Below, piece after piece: positions 15,872-24,771 of a stretch of DNA of 39,602 nucleotides. Source of the stretch: Alphaproteobacteria bacterium (GTDB lineage Bacteria; Pseudomonadota; Alphaproteobacteria; Sphingomonadales; Sphingomonadaceae); contig JAHJWA010000245.1 of the NCBI GenBank assembly GCA_018828205.1, positions 1-39,602 of the forward strand, read 5' to 3'. The notes below the pieces were generated by a model. That model searched no databases. It saw only the letters and a list, made by a program, of their open reading frames with translations, and was not told where the DNA came from. The position numbers were made by a program, and so were the translations under genes. How positions within the stretch are numbered: the first letter of the stretch is position 1; every line of letters starts with the position of its first letter.

Positions 15872-16501
15872 TCAATCGATTTTTACCGTGCGTAGGTAGG
15901 GCCGAAGGGTGGTGAACCCTTGCGGGAAGCGGGTTTTTGCATCCTCATCGGAAACCGACGGGGGAATGATTGCCTCCTTGCCTTCGCGCCAATCGGCTGG
16001 AGTGGCCACGCCATGCTTGTCGCTGAATTGCAGGGCGTCGATCGCTCGCAGAATTTCGTCGAAATTACGGCCTACGCTCATCGGGTAGGTCATCGTGAGC
16101 CGGATCTTCTTGTTCGGGTCGATGATGAATACTGACCGCACTGCAGCCGTCTCGCTCTGGTCCGGATGGATCATGTCATAGAGTTTTGCGATCTTCAGAT
16201 CGGCATCGGCGACGATCGGGAACACGAGGTTCGTGTTTTGGGTGTCGTTCACGTCCTCGATCCACTTGGCGTGTTCTTCGGCCGTGTCGGTAGAGAGGCC
16301 GAGAGGCTTTACGTTGCGCTTGTCGAACTCGCTGGCGAGCTGGGCGGTGCGGCCCATCTCTGTGGTGCAGACGGGCGTGAAGTCGGCCGGGTGACTGAAG
16401 AAGAATACCCAGCTGTCGCCAGCCCAATCGTGCAGGCTGATCTCACCATTCTGGGTGTCGACGGTAAAGTCCGGGGCGGTATCACCAATGTGCAGGCTCA
16501 T
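15872..16501 (-). CDS. 1-Cys peroxiredoxin (Prx6 family)
   Basis: This is a 209-residue cytosolic peroxidase. The peroxidatic Cys45 lies in HPADFTPVCTTE, the Prx6 signature; no resolving Cys is present, so reductant must come from outside. The C-terminal arm with PPSVSDEDA and FTTLRPYLR is typical of the long Prx6 form. AAGGAAGG precedes the ATG. It has its own promoter region (16502-16695) and a strong terminator, so it is probably a single-gene unit. Prx6 enzymes reduce peroxides and can also act on persulfides. Confidence 0.93.
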   Translation of the reverse strand: MSLHIGDTAPDFTVDTQNGEISLHDWAGDSWVFFFSHPADFTPVCTTEMGRTAQLASEFDKRNVKPLGLSTDTAEEHAKWIEDVNDTQNTNLVFPIVADADLKIAKLYDMIHPDQSETAAVRSVFIIDPNKKIRLTMTYPMSVGRNFDEILRAIDALQFSDKHGVATPADWREGKEAIIPPSVSDEDAKTRFPQGFTTLRPYLRTVKID

Positions 16502-16695
16502 GCAGATTTCCTTCCTTGGGGTTGGTGTGTCCTAAATAGAGCGTTGCAGCTAGATCAACCAATTCAAATTATCGATTGCATTAAATTATAAATCAATAAT
16601 AGGGGAAATGTCCTGAATTGACGTTGATTATCCGAGCGTGAGCCATAACAGTTTACGCTCCTATGTAAGCATGAAGTTCCTTGAACGAGCTTTGG
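16502..16695. promoter_or_regulatory. AT-rich promoter region of the peroxiredoxin gene, with inverted repeats
   Basis: The region is clearly richer in AT than its surroundings. An imperfect palindrome bounded by ATTG and CAAT spans about 16573-16595, and GAGCGT/ACGCTC arms at 16634-16639 and 16655-16660 could form a stem-loop between the bd oxidase operon end and this promoter. No regulator can be assigned. Confidence 0.4.
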
Positions 16696-16818
16696 TCAAA
16701 CTTTCAGCCAGAACCTGATTATGTAAGCGACCAGGCCCAGCACAGTTACACTGGCTAACCAGATCGCGGCCATCCAACCGAGCCGCTGCCAAAGCGGAAT
16801 ATCTTGGGAATCACCCAT
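16696..16818 (-). CDS. DUF2474 small subunit of the CIO-type bd oxidase
   Basis: This is a 40-residue single-pass membrane protein (MGDSQDIPLWQRLGWMAAIW, one helix at about residues 14-36). The longer frame upstream is antisense to cioB. Its ATG overlaps the cioB stop by 1 nt, so it is translationally coupled. DUF2474 proteins accompany cyanide-insensitive bd oxidases and correspond in position to CydX-type stabilising subunits. It is the last gene of the operon. Confidence 0.85.
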   Translation of the reverse strand: MGDSQDIPLWQRLGWMAAIWLASVTVLGLVAYIIRFWLKV

Positions 16819-17825
16819 CAGTGATATCCTTCGTCTGCCACTTTGCCGCGGAAAACCCAGTAGGCCCATGCAGTGTAGGCAATGATGAGCGGCATAGTGA
16901 TTGCCACGCCCACCAACATGAATATCTGGCTGCGTTCGGGTGCGGCGGCGTCCCAGATCGTAAGACCCGGCGGCACGACGTAAGGCCACATTGTGACCCC
17001 TAGGCCAGCCATGCCAAAGAAGAAGAGCGCGATGCTGAGCCAGAACGGCTTGCTGTGCCTGTCCACAGAGAGAGCTCTCAGCAGCGCAATGGCGATCACA
17101 GCGGTGAGAATGGGAACCGGCGCTGCGAAGTAGATTTCCGGTGCAGTTAGCCAGCGTTCGGCATATTCTGCATTCAAAAACACGTTATAGAGGCTAACAC
17201 CGCCCATCAGGACGAGAGTTGACCAAGCTGCTTTTTTGGCGAGTGAACGCGCATGGTGCTGGCTGTCACCTTCCAGTTTCCAAACGAGCCATGTCGCGCC
17301 GAGCAATGCGTAACCGGCCACCGTGCCTAGACCGGTCAGCAATGTGTAGGGAGTGAACCAGTCGAACCAGCTTCCCGCATAGGATCGGTCGACGACTTCG
17401 ATGCCTTGTAACAGTGCGCCCAGAGTCATGCCCTGCGCCATCGCTGCCACCAGCGAACCGCCGGTAAAAGCCGCATCCCAGTATCGCCGGTGCCCTGGAT
17501 CGCGCCAGCGATATTCGAACGCCACGCCCCGGAACACCAACCCAAGCAGCATGGCGATGATCAGCGGATAAGTGGCCGGAAGGATGACGGCGTAGGCCAG
17601 CGGGAAGGCGGCAAAAAGGCCGCCGCCGCCCAAGACAAGCCAAGTTTCGTTGCCATCCCACACAGGCGCGATCGAGTTCATTGCCCGATCGCGCTCCGGC
17701 CCGACATCGAACGTCGGAAAAAGGATGCCGATGCCAAGGTCGAACCCGTCCATTACCACGTAGGCGAAGACGGCGAAGGCGATGATGAACGCCCAGATCG
17801 TCGTCAGGTCCACGTTAACGTCCAT
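16818..17825 (-). CDS. cioB: CioB, subunit II of cyanide-insensitive cytochrome bd oxidase
   Basis: This is a 335-residue integral membrane protein with about eight or nine helices. It starts at the ATG at 17825 (MDVNVDLTTIWAFI). Landmarks are YVVMDGFDLGIG, the Asn/Trp-rich VWDGNETWLVLGGGGLFAAF and the WRDPGHRRYWD loop, all typical of CydB/CioB. It overlaps cioA by 11 nt. Subunit II supports haem assembly in subunit I and provides the proton or oxygen path. The unusual feature is its position at the end of a sulfide oxidation operon. Confidence 0.95.
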   Translation of the reverse strand: MDVNVDLTTIWAFIIAFAVFAYVVMDGFDLGIGILFPTFDVGPERDRAMNSIAPVWDGNETWLVLGGGGLFAAFPLAYAVILPATYPLIIAMLLGLVFRGVAFEYRWRDPGHRRYWDAAFTGGSLVAAMAQGMTLGALLQGIEVVDRSYAGSWFDWFTPYTLLTGLGTVAGYALLGATWLVWKLEGDSQHHARSLAKKAAWSTLVLMGGVSLYNVFLNAEYAERWLTAPEIYFAAPVPILTAVIAIALLRALSVDRHSKPFWLSIALFFFGMAGLGVTMWPYVVPPGLTIWDAAAPERSQIFMLVGVAITMPLIIAYTAWAYWVFRGKVADEGYH

Positions 17826-19269
17826 CGGTCGCCTCCTCGTGATCCCGCGGAAGTGTATCGGGATCACCCGGGTTCTGGGACGGGCCTGGCGTGATACCAG
17901 CGGTCCGGATCGGCCCGGTGTCCCCGCGCTTGACGCCGTATTCGCCTGCATGCGGTGGCTTGTGCATGAGGTGCAGGATATACCAGACGCCTGCGCCGAA
18001 GACGACGAAGTAGACGATCACGAAGGCGAGAAGCGAGGCTGCGACTGCAGGAGCATCCAGCGGGCTTGCCGCATCAGCCGTTCGCAGCAGATTATAGATC
18101 ACGTAGGGCTGCCTGCCGACCTCGGTCGTAATCCATCCTGCGAGGACAGCAATGAATCCGCTTGGCGCCATGACCAGTGCGGCCTTGTGCAATAGCGGCC
18201 AGTCGTAGAGTTTCTTACGGAAGCGAGCGAACAAGCTCCAAGCGCCAATACCAAGCATGGCAAAACCGATCCCGACCATGATGCGGAATGACCAGAACAC
18301 GATGCCGACCGGCGGTTCCTCGTCATCAGGAATCGTGTCCAGCCCGGCAAGGGGAGCATTCAGGTCATGCTTGAGAATGAGCGATGACGCCTTGGGTATC
18401 TCAATCGCGTAATCGACTCGCTTCTCCTCGCTGTTCGGGATGCCGAACAGAATCAGTGGCGCTCCATTGGGATGGCTCTCATAATGACCTTCCATCGCCA
18501 TCACCTTTTGAGGCTGGTGCTCGAGCGTATTGAGCCCGTGCATGTCGCCAGCAAAGATCTGGATCGGCGCAACGATGGCCGCCATCCACATCGCCATCGA
18601 GAACATCTTGCGCGCGTGTAGGTTGGTCCGGTCCTTCAGCAGATGCCAGGCACCCACCCCGCCGACAACAAAGGCGGTTGTTAGATAGGCGGCGATGACC
18701 GTGTGGACGAGGCGATAGGGAAAGCTCGGGTTGAACACGATGTCCCACCAACTTTCACCTGGCAGGTATTGCCCGTTCGCGCCGATCTCATATCCAACCG
18801 GTGTCTGCATCCAACTGTTGACCGACAGGATCCAGAAGGCGCTGATGAAGGTGCCGATGGCTACCATGAGCGTCGCCGCGAAGTGCAACTTCTTGCCGAC
18901 TTTGTTCATGCCAAAGAGCATGACGCCGAGGAAGCCCGCTTCGAGGAAGAACGCGGTCAGCACCTCGTAAGCCATGAGCGGGCCGATCACTGGACCAGCT
19001 ATGTCAGAGAATTTCGACCAGTTGGTGCCGAACTGGTAGGACATCACGATGCCGGAAACGACGCCCATCGCGAAGGCGATCGCGAAGATCTTCAGCCAGT
19101 ATTTGAACAGGTCGAGATAAATCGACTTGCCGGTCTTCAGCCACAACCCTTCGAGCACTGCAAGGTAGCTCGCAAGTCCGATGGAAAATGCTGGAAAGAT
19201 GAAGTGAAAGCTTACCGTGAAGGCGAACTGGATGCGAGCAAGCAGAAGGGCGTCTAGCTGTTCGAACAT
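17815..19269 (-). CDS. cioA: CioA, subunit I of cyanide-insensitive cytochrome bd oxidase
   Basis: This is a 484-residue quinol oxidase subunit. The start MFEQLDALLLARIQFAF leads into VSFHFIFP with the first haem ligand His. The Q-loop region (GDMHGLNTLEHQPQKVMAMEG) is followed by only a short insert, the CIO form rather than the long E. coli CydA form. A haem b558 Met region and the WITTEVGRQPYVIY motif are present. The C-terminal 60 residues are Pro/Gly-rich and cytoplasmic. bd oxidases resist cyanide and sulfide, so the enzyme can keep respiration running while the upstream SQR feeds electrons into quinone. Confidence 0.95.
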   Translation of the reverse strand: MFEQLDALLLARIQFAFTVSFHFIFPAFSIGLASYLAVLEGLWLKTGKSIYLDLFKYWLKIFAIAFAMGVVSGIVMSYQFGTNWSKFSDIAGPVIGPLMAYEVLTAFFLEAGFLGVMLFGMNKVGKKLHFAATLMVAIGTFISAFWILSVNSWMQTPVGYEIGANGQYLPGESWWDIVFNPSFPYRLVHTVIAAYLTTAFVVGGVGAWHLLKDRTNLHARKMFSMAMWMAAIVAPIQIFAGDMHGLNTLEHQPQKVMAMEGHYESHPNGAPLILFGIPNSEEKRVDYAIEIPKASSLILKHDLNAPLAGLDTIPDDEEPPVGIVFWSFRIMVGIGFAMLGIGAWSLFARFRKKLYDWPLLHKAALVMAPSGFIAVLAGWITTEVGRQPYVIYNLLRTADAASPLDAPAVAASLLAFVIVYFVVFGAGVWYILHLMHKPPHAGEYGVKRGDTGPIRTAGITPGPSQNPGDPDTLPRDHEEATDGR

Positions 19270-19272
19270 TTT

Positions 19273-19428
19273 TTATCCGTCTTGCTTTTCGGCGCGTGCC
19301 GTGCGCCAGCGGTAAAAGGTCTTTTCAGAGATCCCGATTTCGCGGCAACTCTCGCAAACACCTTTCCCTGCTGCGATCAGAGCTTCGATCTCCCGGCAGC
19401 GCGCCTCCTTGTTAGGAATCGCTGGCAT
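19273..19428 (-). CDS. 51-residue helix-turn-helix protein (transposase orfA-like)
   Basis: This short gene begins at an ATG (19426-19428) that overlaps the sulP stop by 1 nt and ends 3 bp before cioA. The protein contains KEARCREIEALIAAGKGV followed by CREIGISEKTFYRWR, a helix-turn-helix of the kind found at the N-terminus of IS3-type transposase orfA proteins. It has three Cys (11, 24, 28) in a small basic protein. No rest of an insertion sequence is seen. It may be a relic captured as a spacer, or a small DNA-binding regulator of the operon. Confidence 0.65.
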   Translation of the reverse strand: MPAIPNKEARCREIEALIAAGKGVCESCREIGISEKTFYRWRTARAEKQDG

Positions 19429-21236
19429 CAGATCATCCCTCTCGCGGCGTCTGCTATCGGCTCGACAGGCGGACCACCATTAGCAGAGAGCTCCCGGAAG
19501 GCGCGGTTCTGCGATAGAAAGACCTGTCCATTGAGTTCCTCGACGAAATGCGTTCGCTTCAGACGGTCCATGACCGGGCCCTTTACTTCGGACAGGTGAA
19601 GGCCGATGCCCGCATCGATCATCCGGTGATTGATCGCTTCGAGGCTTTCGAGGCCGGAGGCGTCGATCTCGTTGACCGCGCTGCACATCAGGATGAGATG
19701 GCGCACGTCGGGTCGGTCGGCAATTTCCTCCAACACGTATTCCTCCAGCCAGCGCGCGTTGAGGTAGGTCAGGCTCTCATCGATCCGGATCGACAGGACA
19801 TGCGGCACGGTGAAGACCTTGTGCCGATCGACATTGCGAAAATGCTCTGTCTCGGGGACGCGCCCGACGATGGCTGCATGCGGGCGGCTGGCCCGCCACA
19901 GGTAAAGCAGCAAGCCGACGCCCACGCCGGCGATCACGCCCAGTTCGACTCCCGCGAGAAGCGTGATGGCTATCGTCGCCATGTGCGCGGCAAAATCCGC
20001 CTTGGAGTAATTCCAAAGTTGTCCGGGTGTCTTAAGATCAACGAGGCTGAGAACTGCGACGATAATCGTGGCGGCCAAGGTGGCGATGGGCAGGCTGTAT
20101 AGAAGCGGGGTGAGGAACAGGCCGGCAAGTGCGATGCCGACTGCTGTGTAGGCCCCGGCCGCTGGCGTTTCGGCCCCGGCATCGAAATTTACGACCGAGC
20201 GAGCGAAGCCGCCCGTGACGGGGTAGCCACCGGAAAAGGCGCTGGCGATGTTCGATGCGCCGAGGCCAATCAATTCCTGGTTCGGCGCGATCCTCTGCCT
20301 GCGCTTCGCAGCAAGAGTCTGCGCGACCGATACGCTTTCTACAAAGCCGATGATGGAGATGAGCAGTGCCGGAACCCACAACTGCCCAATCAAGCCAAGA
20401 TCGGTGGATGGGAGGGCGAATGGAGGTAGGCCTTGCGGGATTGCGCCTACGAGGTTTACGCCGCGGTCTTCGAGGTCGAGGCCAACTGCCGCCAAGATCG
20501 TCGCGATCACCGCGACGACCGGCCCCGCCTTGGCAGCAATGTCGGCAGCACGCGGTGTCAAGCCCAGTTTGACCAAATTTGGCTTCAAACCCTTGCGCAC
20601 CCAGAACAGGAACAGCGTTGCGGGAATACCGACTGCGAGGGTCCACGGATTGATCGTGTTGATCGTAGAAGCGAGCCCGCCGAGCATTTCGGGCCAATTG
20701 TCGCCACCCGCCGTGACGCCGAGGATGTGCTTCAATTGGCTCGTCGCGATCAGGATGCCACTGGCGGTGATGAACCCACTGATGACCGGATGCGAGAGCA
20801 AGTTAGCGAGGAAGCCCATGCGCAGGAAGCCGAGCAGGGCCAGCATCACGCCGGACAAGGCGGCGAGCGTGATTGCGGCTTCGAGATAAAGCGCGGTGCC
20901 TTGAGCCGCGACCGCTCCGGCTGCGCTTGCCGTCATCAGCGACACCACTGCCACGGGCCCCACCGCGAGGGTGCGGCTGGTGCCGAAGATCGCATAGGCA
21001 ACCAGCGGCAGTATCGATGCGTAGAGGCCCACCACCGGCGGCAGCCCCGCCAGCAGCGCATAGGCGAGGCTCTGCGGGATCAGCATGATCGTTACGATGA
21101 TCGCCGCGACGAGATCGTTCGTAAGGACCGAACCGTTATAGGTCCGGCCCCATTCGAGGATTGGCAGGTATTGCGCCACCAGTCCGAGCTTGTGCCTGCG
21201 CGGCAAGCCAGACGCTTCTGGATTGCTCTCGCTCAC
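19428..21236 (-). CDS. SulP-family anion transporter with STAS domain
   Basis: This is a 602-residue transporter. I place the start at a GTG (21234-21236), 2 bp after the SQR stop; an ATG at 21275 would overlap SQR by 37 nt. The membrane domain (about 25-420) holds the SulP signature region AIIVTIMLIPQSLAYALLAGLPP-like segment near residues 45-67 and GSNIASAFSGGYPVTGGFAR-like sequence further on. The STAS domain (about 475-590) includes HLILMCSAVNEIDASGLESL. SulP proteins move sulfate, bicarbonate or related anions. In this operon, handling sulfite, sulfate or thiosulfate made from sulfide is likely. Confidence 0.92.
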   Translation of the reverse strand: MSESNPEASGLPRRHKLGLVAQYLPILEWGRTYNGSVLTNDLVAAIIVTIMLIPQSLAYALLAGLPPVVGLYASILPLVAYAIFGTSRTLAVGPVAVVSLMTASAAGAVAAQGTALYLEAAITLAALSGVMLALLGFLRMGFLANLLSHPVISGFITASGILIATSQLKHILGVTAGGDNWPEMLGGLASTINTINPWTLAVGIPATLFLFWVRKGLKPNLVKLGLTPRAADIAAKAGPVVAVIATILAAVGLDLEDRGVNLVGAIPQGLPPFALPSTDLGLIGQLWVPALLISIIGFVESVSVAQTLAAKRRQRIAPNQELIGLGASNIASAFSGGYPVTGGFARSVVNFDAGAETPAAGAYTAVGIALAGLFLTPLLYSLPIATLAATIIVAVLSLVDLKTPGQLWNYSKADFAAHMATIAITLLAGVELGVIAGVGVGLLLYLWRASRPHAAIVGRVPETEHFRNVDRHKVFTVPHVLSIRIDESLTYLNARWLEEYVLEEIADRPDVRHLILMCSAVNEIDASGLESLEAINHRMIDAGIGLHLSEVKGPVMDRLKRTHFVEELNGQVFLSQNRAFRELSANGGPPVEPIADAARGMI

Positions 21237-21238
21237 GA

Positions 21239-22471
21239 TCAGGCAGCTTTCTTCATTTGCGGTTTGGCCAGCCACTCATGGCCCTTGAGCATGCCGTTCC
21301 AGTAGACCCAGGGCAGAGCTTCCGATTTCAGTAGCCAGCTGAGCCGTCGCGGTCGCGTGCCGTCGATAACCCATTTCGGGAAGCTCGGGAGAAGCTTTCC
21401 GTCATATCCGAACTCGGCCAACACAATCTTTCCGCGTTCGACGGTCAGCGGGCATGAGCCGTAGCCGTCGTAGTCGGCCCAAGGCTGCTTTGCATCGAGC
21501 TGGGCGAGCGCATTGACTGCAACGATCGGGGCCTGCTTACGCGCAGCGGCCATCGTCTTGGCATTGGGTGTGGAACCGGCATCGCCGATGCCGAAAACGT
21601 TCGGATAACGAACGTGCTGGAGCGTGAACTTGTCGATATCGACAAAGCCGCTTTCGGCGTTGGCGAGCGGGCTGTCGGCAACGAATTGCGGTGCAACCTG
21701 CGGCGGCACTGCGTGAAGCATGTCGAATTCGACAGTCTCCTCACCGGCTTCGGTCTTGAAGACGGCCTTTTTGCTGGGGCCGTCAACCGCGACGAGCGTC
21801 TGGTTGAGTTTGAGGTCGATTCCGTATTTCTCGACATACTCCATTAGCGCCGGGACGTATTCCTTCACCCCGAACAGGACGCCACCGGCATTGCGGAATT
21901 CAACGTCAATATCGTCGAGCACACCGCGTTCCATCCAGGCATCGCATGAAAGATACATCGCTTTCTGCGGCGCACCTGCGCACTTGATGGGCATCGGCGG
22001 CTGGCTGAAGATCGCGCGGCCCGATTTCAGGTTGCGCACGAGGTCCCATGTGTAGGGCGCCAGATCGTAGCGGTAGTTGGAGGTAACACCGTTCTTGCCG
22101 AGCGTTTCCTCCAGACCGTCAATCTTTTCCCAGGCAAGCCGGATGCCCGGAGCGACGATCAGAAGGCGGTAGGTAATTGTCGCGCCGTCGCTGAGCGTGA
22201 CCTGATTGTTTTCGGGCTGGAAAGACGCGGCGGACTGTTTCAACCAGGTCGCCTGTTTCGGCATCACGCTCGCCGTGGTGCGCCTAGTGGCTGGCGCTTC
22301 GAAGACGCCTCCGCCGACCATCGTCCAGCCAGGCTGATAATAGTGATCCTCGCTCGGCTCGACGATCGCGATATCGAGCGATGGGCGCCGCTTCAGCATG
22401 GAAGATGCGGTTGCAATTCCTGCCGAACCTCCGCCGATGATGACGACTTCATGATTTAGGCTTCGGGCCAT
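21239..22471 (-). CDS. sqr: Sulfide:quinone oxidoreductase
   Basis: This is a 410-residue flavoprotein of the inner membrane surface that oxidises H2S and passes electrons to quinone. The FAD site is VVIIGGGSAGIATASSML at about 9-26, a second flavin segment is FGIGDAGSTPNAKT (293-306), and the C-terminal membrane-binding helices include LSWLLKSEALPWVYWNGMLK. Cys164 (PIKCAG), Cys176 and Cys340 (GYGSCP) are present; 164 and 340 match the redox pair of SQR. The early Cys of type I enzymes is absent, as in type II SQR. It lies 24 bp after the DUF442 gene. Confidence 0.93.
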   Translation of the reverse strand: MARSLNHEVVIIGGGSAGIATASSMLKRRPSLDIAIVEPSEDHYYQPGWTMVGGGVFEAPATRRTTASVMPKQATWLKQSAASFQPENNQVTLSDGATITYRLLIVAPGIRLAWEKIDGLEETLGKNGVTSNYRYDLAPYTWDLVRNLKSGRAIFSQPPMPIKCAGAPQKAMYLSCDAWMERGVLDDIDVEFRNAGGVLFGVKEYVPALMEYVEKYGIDLKLNQTLVAVDGPSKKAVFKTEAGEETVEFDMLHAVPPQVAPQFVADSPLANAESGFVDIDKFTLQHVRYPNVFGIGDAGSTPNAKTMAAARKQAPIVAVNALAQLDAKQPWADYDGYGSCPLTVERGKIVLAEFGYDGKLLPSFPKWVIDGTRPRRLSWLLKSEALPWVYWNGMLKGHEWLAKPQMKKAA

Positions 22472-22495
22472 GACAAACTCTCCAGTATCTTTTCG

Positions 22496-22909
22496 TTATT
22501 CGCCAAGCCGGTCGCGCAAACCGGACAAATCGTAGCCTGCTCGCTCGGCGCGTTCGATGCGCGCGTCGGCGGTTTCATTCTCGACGTTGGCGAGTGCATC
22601 GAGCGTAATGGAGCGCGTCCCGGTCCGGCAAAAGGCAAGCACCTTGCCATCCGCTTCTTCGCGGACCGTGGCGAAGGCCTTGATCGCAACCTGCGGAAAT
22701 TCGCCACCCGAGACCGGGATATGATGGAAGGCCAACCCAACCGCTTCGGCTGCTTCTCGCATTGATGCGACGGTGGGCTGGTTCGGCTCTTCGCCATCCG
22801 GCCTGTTGCAAATTACTGTGCCAAACCCACCATCGGCCAGTTCAGCCAGATCGCCGGGTTCAAGCTGTTGGGAGACGGCGAAAGTGTCGCTTACCTGTGT
22901 AAGCTTCAT
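22496..22909 (-). CDS. DUF442/TIGR01244 sulfur transferase (Blh N-domain type)
   Basis: This is a 137-residue phosphatase-like fold protein. The active loop is AFCRTGTRS with C94, as in the N-terminal half of beta-lactamase-like hydrolase (Blh) proteins; VICNRPDGEEPNQP at 32-45 is also diagnostic. The start ATG at 22909 overlaps the preceding YeeE gene by 4 nt. In Blh proteins this domain is fused to the persulfide dioxygenase; here the two are separate genes in one operon. It likely shuttles sulfane sulfur between persulfide and acceptor. Confidence 0.9.
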   Translation of the reverse strand: MKLTQVSDTFAVSQQLEPGDLAELADGGFGTVICNRPDGEEPNQPTVASMREAAEAVGLAFHHIPVSGGEFPQVAIKAFATVREEADGKVLAFCRTGTRSITLDALANVENETADARIERAERAGYDLSGLRDRLGE

Positions 22910-23325
22910 GACGATGCTCCTTCCATAAGTCGGACAACAGCCATGCCAGCGAGCATTGCGACGACGAATATCGCGGCAGATGCAGGTTCGATTACAAGCG
23001 CAGCGATGCCCGGTCCCGGACAGAGTCCGGCGATTCCCCAGCCGATACCGAACAGAGCCGCGCCGCCCACCAGGCGTGGCGTGAGATCGGATTTGGTCGG
23101 GAGGTGGAATTCTTTCGCAGCGAAGGGCTCGGCCATCCGCGGGACCAGTCGCCAAGCAACCGCCATCACAATGACGGCACCGCCCATGACAAATGCAAGC
23201 GTCGGATCCCAGTCGCCAAACACGTCAAGGAAACCGCGCACGCGCGCCGGATCGGTCATGCCACCGAGGGCAAGGCCCGCCCCGAACAGAGTTCCGGTGA
23301 CCAAAGAGATAAAGGCGGTCCGCAT
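22906..23325 (-). CDS. YeeE/YedE-family membrane protein, half-transporter B (PmpB-like)
   Basis: This is a 139-residue membrane protein with about four helices. It contains LFGAGLALGGMTDPARV and the loop GIAGLCPGPGIAAL with a conserved Cys. In family members such Cys residues line a path for reduced sulfur compounds. It overlaps the preceding half by 1 nt (TGATG) and the DUF442 gene by 4 nt. Together with the neighbouring half it would form a complete YeeE-like importer or exporter of thiosulfate or another sulfur species. The direction of transport is unknown. Confidence 0.88.
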   Translation of the reverse strand: MRTAFISLVTGTLFGAGLALGGMTDPARVRGFLDVFGDWDPTLAFVMGGAVIVMAVAWRLVPRMAEPFAAKEFHLPTKSDLTPRLVGGAALFGIGWGIAGLCPGPGIAALVIEPASAAIFVVAMLAGMAVVRLMEGASS

Positions 23326-23771
23326 CACAGCACCTCCAGCCCGAGCGCATTCATGATCGCGACCGTGGCAATGCCGGTAGCCATGAACGTGAGCGTGGCG
23401 ACGATCGAGCGGCCGGAAAGGCGGCTCACGCCGCAAACCCCATGCCCGCTGGTGCAGCCGCTGCCGAGACGTGTCCCGATGCCCACCACCAGTCCAGCAA
23501 TCGCAAGCGTAACCGGGTTTGCGAAGGTGGCATCAATTCCACCCGATGCCAGCATTACGATCAGCGCACCCAGAGGCAGGCCGATGACGAACATCCATGC
23601 GCCGCCCCTTGCAATGCCGCTGCCGCCGAGCCCGACTGCCTTCGCAGCAAGGCCGGAAACACCAGCGATCCTGCCAAGGCCGAGCAGCATGACCGCTGCG
23701 GCAAGGCCGATAAGCACTCCGCCAGCCAGTCCGGCGAGGGGTGCGGCTTCAGGAAAACCAGGCAACGTCAT
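23325..23771 (-). CDS. YeeE/YedE-family membrane protein, half-transporter A (PmpA-like)
   Basis: This is a 148-residue membrane protein starting MTLPGFPEAAPLAGLAGG. About four helices are visible, with the signature GIGTRLGSGCTSGHGVCGVSR holding two Cys near residue 110. This motif marks the sulfur-conducting half of YeeE/TsuA-type proteins. The start overlaps the persulfide dioxygenase stop by 4 nt. The pair of short genes matches the two-gene PmpAB arrangement found beside bigR and blh in other alphaproteobacteria. Confidence 0.9.
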   Translation of the reverse strand: MTLPGFPEAAPLAGLAGGVLIGLAAAVMLLGLGRIAGVSGLAAKAVGLGGSGIARGGAWMFVIGLPLGALIVMLASGGIDATFANPVTLAIAGLVVGIGTRLGSGCTSGHGVCGVSRLSGRSIVATLTFMATGIATVAIMNALGLEVL

Positions 23772-24697
23772 ACGGCGTTGACCGGAATCTTGATGTAGCT
23801 GACGCCATTCTCTTCCGGGTCCGGCAGTCGCCCACCACGGATGTTCACCTGCACCGAAGGCATTATCAGCTTGGGCATCGAGAGCGTCCTGTCGCGGTCG
23901 GTTCGCATCGCGACGAAGTCCTCTTCGGTCACGCCATCCTTCACATGCACGTTTTCCTCGCGCTGCTGTTTGACGGTGGTCTCCCAGGCATATTCGTCGC
24001 GGCCCGGCGCCTTGTAGTCGTGACATAGGAAGAGCCGGGTCTCGTCCGGGAGCGACAGCAGCCGGCGTATCGAGCGGAACAGTTGTCCTGCGTCGCCGCC
24101 GGGGAAATCTGCGCGTGCGGTGCCGAAATCGGGCATGAAGATCGTGTCGCCGACGAAGGCCGCGTCGCCGATGATGAAAGCCATGTCGGCGGGAGTGTGA
24201 CCGGGCACATGGAGGGCGATACCTTCGAGCTCGCCGACCTTGAAGGTCTCACCATCCTCGAACAGCTTGTCGAACTGCGATCCGTCGCGTTCGAAGTCGG
24301 TGCCCGCATTGAAGAGTTTCCCGAAGACTTCCTGCACGCGGATGATATCGCGGCCGATAGCCAACTTCCCGCCAAGCCGCTCCTGAAGATAAGGGGCGGC
24401 AGATATGTGATCGGCGTGGGCGTGGGTCTCAATAAGCCATATCACTTTCAGGTTATTCGAGGTGACATACTCAATGATGCGGTCTGCTGAGCCATTCGAG
24501 GTCCGGCCGGAAGCCGCCTCGAAGTCCAACACCGAGTCGATGATCGCCGCTTCATCCGTCTTGGGGTCGTGGACGACATAGGAGACGGTATTCGTCGCTT
24601 CGTCGAAAAATCCCGCAATCGAGGGGCGCAGGCATTTGTCGGCCTGGGCACGTTCGATCTGAGAAGCGGCATTCTTGAGGTTCTGATCGTCAGCCAT
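23768..24697 (-). CDS. Persulfide dioxygenase (MBL fold, ETHE1/Blh type)
   Basis: This is a 309-residue enzyme that oxidises glutathione persulfide to sulfite. I prefer the ATG at 24697 (MADDQNLKNA), which has GGAG about 9 nt upstream; the ATG at 24715 has no ribosome site and lies against the operator. The metal motif ETHAHADH is complete (H92, H94, D96, H97), with further ligands in VPGHTPADM and FVGDTIFMPDFGTAR. It lacks the DUF442 domain of Blh, which is a separate gene here. It leads the operon that continues to the bd oxidase. Confidence 0.93.
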   Translation of the reverse strand: MADDQNLKNAASQIERAQADKCLRPSIAGFFDEATNTVSYVVHDPKTDEAAIIDSVLDFEAASGRTSNGSADRIIEYVTSNNLKVIWLIETHAHADHISAAPYLQERLGGKLAIGRDIIRVQEVFGKLFNAGTDFERDGSQFDKLFEDGETFKVGELEGIALHVPGHTPADMAFIIGDAAFVGDTIFMPDFGTARADFPGGDAGQLFRSIRRLLSLPDETRLFLCHDYKAPGRDEYAWETTVKQQREENVHVKDGVTEEDFVAMRTDRDRTLSMPKLIMPSVQVNIRGGRLPDPEENGVSYIKIPVNAV

Positions 24698-24717
24698 AGC
24701 TTGATCTCCATTCATTT

Positions 24718-24736
24718 ACATAAATCGTTTATATGT
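24718..24736. promoter_or_regulatory. Palindromic operator between the dioxygenase operon and the peroxiredoxin-arsR pair
   Basis: ACATAAATCGTTTATATGT is an imperfect inverted repeat with ACATA/TATGT ends in an AT-rich divergent promoter region. ArsR-type sulfur regulators such as BigR bind AT-rich palindromes in this position. Binding by the ArsR protein encoded at 25437 is inferred. Confidence 0.6.
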
Positions 24737-24771
24737 GTTGCTATTGATCTGTCAAGTGGTATGAAGGTCGG

